From: JAWOGN01 sp046496815
GTDB taxonomy: Bacteria; Desulfobacterota; DSM-4660; Desulfatiglandales; Desulfatiglandaceae
Length of the DNA: 19,984 nucleotides
Assembly: GCA_046496815.1 (NCBI GenBank)
Contig: JAWOGN010000360.1
Location: forward strand, 1-19,984
Reading direction: 5' to 3'
The notes under the pieces were generated by a model, which did no database searches, was not told where the DNA came from, and was given only the letters and a program-made list of their open reading frames with translations. Positions within the stretch are counted from its first letter, which is position 1. Every line of letters begins with the position of its first letter. Shown here piece by piece: positions 15,473-19,984 of the stretch. The position numbers and the translations under genes were made by a program.

Positions 15473-15488
15473 TTCAAACAGGTTTGAA
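15473..15488. promoter_or_regulatory. 16-bp palindrome upstream of phoH
   Basis: TTCAAACAGGTTTGAA is a perfect inverted repeat of 7-bp arms about an AG centre, located 45 bp before the phoH start. Its size and symmetry fit a dimeric regulator site. No matching -10/-35 pair is evident and no regulator is recognised. Confidence 0.35.
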
Positions 15489-15532
15489 TTGATGCATAGG
15501 CTCATTAGAAAAATGCCGATCGAGGTTTGGTA

Positions 15533-16552
15533 TTGAAAAAGAATACTCCCGCGGAATCCTCCTCTTTCAGCAAGAAGTTAACCTTTTCGGACAATGAATT
15601 AATGCGAACCCTCTGCGGTGAGCACAATGCCCATCTACATTTGCTCGAAAAGAAGATGGGAATCTCAGCGCATGTCCGGGGAAACGTTTTATTGCTTCAA
15701 GGCGGAGATTGGGAGATCAGCCTGGCGAATACGATTTTGACCCAACTTTACGACCTTTTAAAGGGCGGGTATCCGATTTATCTCAATGATGTGGATTACG
15801 CTGCAAGAATTCTCAGCGGTGACCCATCGGTTAGACTGGAAAAAATATTCCGAGATGAAGTGTATATTTCCTCCAAGAAAAAGGTTATAACCCCAAAAAC
15901 AATCAACCAAAAAAATTACATCGATAGTATCAGAAGCTTTGATATCGTTTTTGGAATCGGACCCGCCGGGACCGGCAAGACTTATCTCGCGATGGCGATG
16001 GCCATCTCTTACTTGATGAAAAAGCTGATTCACCGGGTCGTATTGGCAAGACCGGCGGTAGAGGCCGGGGAGCATCTGGGGTTTTTGCCGGGCGACCTCT
16101 ACGAGAAGGTGAATCCCTACTTAAGACCTTTACATGACGCATTGCATGACATGATGGATTTTGATAGTGCGTCGCGACTGCTTCAGCAAGGGGTGATCGA
16201 AGTGGCCCCATTGGCTTTCATGCGCGGCAGAACCGTGAATGACGCGTTTGTCATTCTGGATGAAGCCCAAAATGCGACGTCTGAGCAAATGAAGATGTTC
16301 CTAACGCGACTCGGTTTTAGCTCCAAAGCGGTGATAACGGGGGATGTCACCCAAACGGACCTTCCGGAGGGCAAGGTCTCAGGGCTGATTGAAGCGAAAG
16401 AAATCCTGGAGGGTATTGATGGAATCGGGTTTTCCTACTTCTCTACGGAAGATGTCATTCGACATCCCCTTGTTCAGGAAATCATAGATGCTTACGAAAA
16501 AATGGATCAACGGAAGCGAGGCAAGACGACAAAGCAGGGCACTGGAAGCTAA
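15533..16552 (+). CDS. phoH: PhoH family ATPase
   Basis: PhoH-like proteins are cytoplasmic P-loop ATPases associated with RNA metabolism and often encoded beside the ribosome/rRNA maturation factor YbeY. The 339-residue protein has an N-terminal KH-like region (about 20-100, including HLHLLEKKMGISAHVRGNVL in outline), then the PhoH ATPase core with Walker A G143-PAGTG-K149-T, LARPAVEAGEHLGFLPGD and Walker B VILD243-E244-AQNAT, followed by ITGDVTQTDLPEG. The start is taken as TTG 15533 because GAGG lies 7 nt upstream; TTG 15527 would add two residues. It is followed closely by the HD phosphohydrolase and ybeY, a conserved grouping. Confidence 0.94.
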   Translation: MKKNTPAESSSFSKKLTFSDNELMRTLCGEHNAHLHLLEKKMGISAHVRGNVLLLQGGDWEISLANTILTQLYDLLKGGYPIYLNDVDYAARILSGDPSVRLEKIFRDEVYISSKKKVITPKTINQKNYIDSIRSFDIVFGIGPAGTGKTYLAMAMAISYLMKKLIHRVVLARPAVEAGEHLGFLPGDLYEKVNPYLRPLHDALHDMMDFDSASRLLQQGVIEVAPLAFMRGRTVNDAFVILDEAQNATSEQMKMFLTRLGFSSKAVITGDVTQTDLPEGKVSGLIEAKEILEGIDGIGFSYFSTEDVIRHPLVQEIIDAYEKMDQRKRGKTTKQGTGS

Positions 16553-16598
16553 CAGGATTTAATCGCTTTGGGTGTATAAAAACAAAAAAGAGGGGTTT

Positions 16599-16617
16599 GC
16601 GGCCTCCCTAAGGCCGC
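16599..16617. repeat. GC-rich hairpin between phoH and pgpH-like gene
   Basis: GCGGCCT (16599-16605) pairs perfectly with AGGCCGC (16611-16617) around a 5-nt loop. On the plus strand no T-tract follows. On the minus strand the hairpin is followed by a T-rich run, which resembles a terminator for that strand, although no minus-strand gene is present. If the downstream gene starts at ATG 16632, the hairpin lies wholly in its leader. Confidence 0.45.
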
Positions 16618-16631
16618 TTAGGATGCTGAAC

Positions 16632-19076
16632 ATGGCAGAAAAAACAAATATCCGGGTTCTAAAAAAAGATAAGCCTCCGAAAAAAGGAGAGCGGGATGTA
16701 ACGCCAAGGGGCAAAGTCAACGGCAACACCGGCCGCCGGTTCGGTCCGGAGATCCAAAAATGGACGATTTTAGTCGGCTTAAGTGTCATCATCTCAATCC
16801 TTTTATTTCCGAATGTATTAACTCAGCCACGGACCTATCAACTCGGAGATGTGGCCAGTCGGGATATCAAAGCCTCCCGGGAGCTCCTCATTGAAAACAA
16901 TGAATTAACGGAGAAAAACAGACAGGACGCCGTAAAAGACGTGCTTTCTGTGTATGACTTTGATCCGGCGGGGACGAATATTGTCGCGAGAATAAAAGAA
17001 GCATTTTTTGAAGGCAGACAAGCCCTTTCCGTGAATCCGAATATGAAGGAGTCCCCAGGAGATCAGACGCTTGAAACCGATTTGCTTAAAGAAAACTTCT
17101 TCCAAATTCTCGATCTGTCCCCCAAAGACAACGTCATCAATCCCCTCATAAAGGCCGAATTACCCAAGCAAGCAGAGGATGCCGTGATCGGTTTGCTATC
17201 TCAGGTCTTGAAGAAGGGCATCGTTATCAACAAGAAAATGCTGCTGCGCCAGAGTGGTAATGGGATATTCCTGCACAATATTCACACCGGCCAGGCTCTC
17301 GAAGTCAAGGACTTAAATCGGTTTTACGATGTCCAAACCGCGAGAAGCATCATCCAAGATGAATACACCGCCCTCGAGCATGCATTGGAGTCCCCTGAGT
17401 TGGCAAAGGCTTCTTTGGATTTAGCGGCCGCACTCATCAAGCCGAATGTCACCTTCAACAAAAGGGATACCGAGATCAGGAAAGATCTCGCTCGAAAATC
17501 GGTGAAACCGTTCTATTTCAAAATCAAGCGGGGTGAAATGATCGTGCGGGAGGGCGAACGGATCAAGTCCGAGCATCTCTTGAAGTTATCCGAGGAAAAC
17601 AAAGCCCGTAAGCCGCTGGAAATGATAGGCAGGGTGCCCGCCATGACACTCTTGCTCGGGTTTCTCCTCGCAGTCATTTACTTCGTTGGGCTCTTGACCG
17701 ACCGATCATCCAAGGCGGAAACCAAGAACCTCCTCTTCAGTGCGGTAACCCTTTTGGCGGTCTTTTTGACGGTCCTGATTACGAATTTTGTGGCTGAAGA
17801 ATTGGCCCGTGGGTATCGTTTCTTTACATCGAATGCCATCCTATTCGCTGCGCCGGTCGCCAGTGGTGCTATGCTCGTATCCGTTTTTCAAGGAATGAGA
17901 TTTGCAGCCAGTTTTTCATTAATCGTATCCGTTCTCGCCGGGTTTGCTGTCGGCGGGAGCGTTGAATTCTTTGTGTATTTTTTCGTGAGCAGCCTGGTGG
18001 CGGGCTATGGGGTCAAGAACTGCCGAGAGAGAGGGATTTTCGTCAAAGCCGGCCTAAAAGTGAGTCTTACCAATATGATTTTGGCGCTCGCCATCCTTGC
18101 GTTGCATGGGTCACTCTACAGTCTTGAGACCCTGATCGCGATTACCGCTGCGTTGGTGGGGGGGATTCTCGTCGGCGTTATCGCGACAGGAATCTTGCCG
18201 CTGTTTGAAATGTCTTTTGGCTTTACCACGGACATAAAACTTCTAGAGGTCGCAAGCCTGGATCAACCGCTTCTCAGAGAACTTATGGTTCAGTCTCCCG
18301 GCACATATCACCACAGCGTGATTGTGAGTAATATGGTGGAGGCAACGGCCAAGGCGGTCAATGCCAACCCCCTACTCGCCAAGGTCGCCGCGTATTACCA
18401 TGACATCGGAAAAATGAGAAAACCTCTCTACTTCATCGAGAACCAGCGGATCAACGAGAATAAACACGAAAAGCTGGCTCCCTCTATGAGCAGCTTGGTG
18501 CTCATCTCACATGTCAAAGATGGCGTGGAATTGGCGAAGAAAGAAAAACTCGGAAGTGAGATCATTGACATTATCCAGCAGCATCACGGCACCAGTCTCA
18601 TCAGTTTTTTCTATCAAAAGGCAAAAGAGCAAGCCGAAAGGAAAGGTGGAAAGGCAGGGCAGGTTAAGGAGGAGGATTTTCGATACCCGGGCCCTAAACC
18701 GCAAACCAAGGAGGCCGGCTTGGTGATGCTCGCGGACGTTATCGAGGCGGCGTCGAAAACGCTGGTAGATCCGACCGCTGCACGAATCCAGGGGATGGTT
18801 CAAAGAATCATTAGGAAGGTCTTCTCCGACGGCCAGCTGGATGAATGTGAGCTCACCCTGAAGGACCTCAATGAAATTGCCAGAAGTTTCAACAAAACGC
18901 TGAGCGGGATATTTCATCATCGGATCGAGTACCCGGGCTCAGCGACAAAAACCGTGTCCACGAAAAAGGCGGCCAATGGAAATACAGATCAGCTTTCAGG
19001 AGGGGATCCCCGGACTCAACAATCAGAAAATAAAAACGAAGCTGGCGAAAATCTTAAGAGACTTGGGCTGTCCTGA
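16632..19076 (+). CDS. 7TM-HDED/HD domain phosphohydrolase, PgpH-like
   Basis: This large membrane protein matches the PgpH architecture: cytoplasmic basic N-terminus, one membrane segment (about residues 43-62, WTILVGLSVIISILLFPNVL), a long extracytoplasmic 7TMR-HDED region (about 65-330), a block of about seven membrane segments (about 335-540), then a cytoplasmic HD domain. HD ligands include H560-H561 in TYHHSVIVSNM, H590-D591 in YYHDIGK, the IIQQHHGT segment and ADVIEAASK. In Gram-positives PgpH hydrolyses cyclic di-AMP; the same substrate here is an inference. Starts at GTG 16572 or ATG 16623 are possible, but ATG 16632 has AGGA at 8 nt. The C-terminal tail after the HD domain (about 33 residues) is low-complexity and overlaps ybeY by 101 nt. 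Confidence 0.9.
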   Translation: MAEKTNIRVLKKDKPPKKGERDVTPRGKVNGNTGRRFGPEIQKWTILVGLSVIISILLFPNVLTQPRTYQLGDVASRDIKASRELLIENNELTEKNRQDAVKDVLSVYDFDPAGTNIVARIKEAFFEGRQALSVNPNMKESPGDQTLETDLLKENFFQILDLSPKDNVINPLIKAELPKQAEDAVIGLLSQVLKKGIVINKKMLLRQSGNGIFLHNIHTGQALEVKDLNRFYDVQTARSIIQDEYTALEHALESPELAKASLDLAAALIKPNVTFNKRDTEIRKDLARKSVKPFYFKIKRGEMIVREGERIKSEHLLKLSEENKARKPLEMIGRVPAMTLLLGFLLAVIYFVGLLTDRSSKAETKNLLFSAVTLLAVFLTVLITNFVAEELARGYRFFTSNAILFAAPVASGAMLVSVFQGMRFAASFSLIVSVLAGFAVGGSVEFFVYFFVSSLVAGYGVKNCRERGIFVKAGLKVSLTNMILALAILALHGSLYSLETLIAITAALVGGILVGVIATGILPLFEMSFGFTTDIKLLEVASLDQPLLRELMVQSPGTYHHSVIVSNMVEATAKAVNANPLLAKVAAYYHDIGKMRKPLYFIENQRINENKHEKLAPSMSSLVLISHVKDGVELAKKEKLGSEIIDIIQQHHGTSLISFFYQKAKEQAERKGGKAGQVKEEDFRYPGPKPQTKEAGLVMLADVIEAASKTLVDPTAARIQGMVQRIIRKVFSDGQLDECELTLKDLNEIARSFNKTLSGIFHHRIEYPGSATKTVSTKKAANGNTDQLSGGDPRTQQSENKNEAGENLKRLGLS

Positions 19077-19416
19077 TAAGGAGCTGAGTATCCTATTTAC
19101 GGATGATACCCGTATAGCGCAGCTGAACCGGAGTTATCTTGGCAGGAACGAAGCCACCAATGTATTGGCGTTTCCCATGGGGGGGGGACCGACACCCGAC
19201 TTCGACTCCCCCATGCTGGGTGATGTGGTCATTTCCGTAACCACCGCGGTAAAGGAATCAGAGGCGTTTGGGGAACCCCTGGAACATACCATCGGGCGAT
19301 TACTGATCCACGGGGTACTGCACCTATTGGGCTATGACCATGAAAAATCCATTGCGGAAGCGACACAGATGCAAAAAAAAGAAACAAGGCTCATCAAGCT
19401 GATTAAGGAGGATTAG
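18976..19416 (+). CDS. ybeY: endoribonuclease / rRNA maturation factor YbeY
   Basis: YbeY is a metal-dependent protein needed for 16S rRNA 3' maturation and ribosome quality control. The 146-residue sequence has typical length, FTDDTRIAQLNRSYLGRNEATNVLAFP in outline (residues 41-67), GDVVIS, and the zinc motif H112-GVL-H116-LLGYD-H122. The ATG at 18976 gives the expected N-terminal beta strand MEIQISFQE, so the long overlap with the preceding gene appears real rather than a miscalled start. No strong Shine-Dalgarno is present, so translation may depend on ribosomes reading through the upstream gene. pdxJ begins 3 nt after its stop. Confidence 0.95.
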   Translation: MEIQISFQEGIPGLNNQKIKTKLAKILRDLGCPDKELSILFTDDTRIAQLNRSYLGRNEATNVLAFPMGGGPTPDFDSPMLGDVVISVTTAVKESEAFGEPLEHTIGRLLIHGVLHLLGYDHEKSIAEATQMQKKETRLIKLIKED

Positions 19417-19419
19417 ACG

Positions 19420-19984
19420 ATGGCGCGGTTGGCAGTTAACGTGGATCATGTGGCGACCTTGCGCCAAGCAAGAGGGATCGCGGAGCCTGATCCCCTTTTG
19501 GCGGCCGGGCTCGCAGAGTTGGCAGGGGCGGACGGGATCATCTGCCACTTGAGAGAGGATAGACGCCATATTAACGATAGGGATCTTCGACTGTTGCGCC
19601 AAACAGTCAAAACCAGACTGAATATGGAGATGGCTGCGGTTACCGAGATGGTAGCGATTGCCCTCGACACCCAACCTGATCTGGTCACCCTGGTGCCTGA
19701 GAAAAGGGAAGAACTGACCACGGAGGGGGGTCTCGATGTGAAGGCGCAGTCGGAACATTATTCGAATGTCGTTCAGCGTCTGAAGGCACAGGGGATCCTG
19801 GTCAGTTTCTTCATCGATCCGAATCGAGAGCAGGTTCAAGCTGCGCAGGAATGCGGCGGGGACATCGTTGAAATTCACACAGGCCATTACTCCGAGGCTC
19901 ATTCGGAATCGGAGGCGCTTGAGCGTTTTGACCGCATCGTTCTTGCTGTGGAAACAGCAGCAGAATTGGGGTTGAGCATCAGTG
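19420..19984 (+). CDS. pdxJ: pyridoxine 5'-phosphate synthase, 5' part
   Basis: PdxJ condenses 1-deoxy-xylulose 5-phosphate with 3-amino-2-oxopropyl phosphate to form pyridoxine 5'-phosphate, the last ring-forming step of the DXP-dependent vitamin B6 route. The visible 188 residues include the N-terminal LAVNVDHVATLRQARG, GADGIICHLREDRRHINDRD, TRLNMEMAA, DLVTLVPEKREELTTEGGLDV in outline and VEIHTGHYSE, all characteristic of this TIM-barrel enzyme. The ATG at 19420 follows AAGGAGG that lies inside the end of ybeY; only 3 nt separate the two genes, so they are likely co-translated. The frame runs off the window end, with about 50 residues expected to be missing. Confidence 0.96.
   Translation, partial: MARLAVNVDHVATLRQARGIAEPDPLLAAGLAELAGADGIICHLREDRRHINDRDLRLLRQTVKTRLNMEMAAVTEMVAIALDTQPDLVTLVPEKREELTTEGGLDVKAQSEHYSNVVQRLKAQGILVSFFIDPNREQVQAAQECGGDIVEIHTGHYSEAHSESEALERFDRIVLAVETAAELGLSIS

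Overview
The window is about 20 kb of core bacterial chromosome. Gene content and order suggest a Desulfobacterota (former Deltaproteobacteria) genome: an rpmH-rnpA-yidD-yidC-jag-mnmE operon lies back to back with mreB-mreC-mreD-mrdA-rodA and is followed by yjbQ, phoH, a PgpH-type HD phosphohydrolase, ybeY and pdxJ. The short (about 430 residue) ThiC form also fits an anaerobe of that kind. This assignment is an inference from synteny and family features; there is no rRNA or other marker in the window. Base composition is moderate and fairly even, and I see no phage, transposase, CRISPR or tRNA.

Layout. 1-577: a very small minus-strand ORF (28-174), then an intergenic stretch rich in hairpins. 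578-1399: membrane-anchored YdcF-like DUF218 protein. 1612-3777: thiD and thiC, two consecutive steps in making the thiamin pyrimidine. 3787-8617, minus strand: rpmH, rnpA, yidD, yidC, jag(khpB) and mnmE, for ribosomal protein L34, tRNA 5' processing, membrane protein insertion, RNA binding and tRNA wobble modification; its 3' end faces thiC with only 9 bp between the stops. 8618-8796: AT-rich divergent promoter region. 8797-14432: the rod-shape operon (MreB filament, MreC and MreD, PBP2 transpeptidase, RodA glycosyltransferase), the elongasome that builds lateral wall. 14433-14945: no intact gene; it holds a truncated minus-strand ABM-like fragment and a possible repeat element. 14946-19984: yjbQ, phoH, pgpH-like, ybeY and pdxJ (cut by the window end).

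No clear candidate for a wholly new system is visible. The oddest points are an mreD with no standard start codon at its expected N-terminus, a 101-nt overlap in which the tail of the PgpH-like protein is overprinted on the start of ybeY, five TATAAT hexamers upstream of mreB with the last three near helical spacing, an rnpA start codon inside a short palindrome, a broken ABM-like gene after rodA, and two intergenic stretches that look like dispersed structured repeats.
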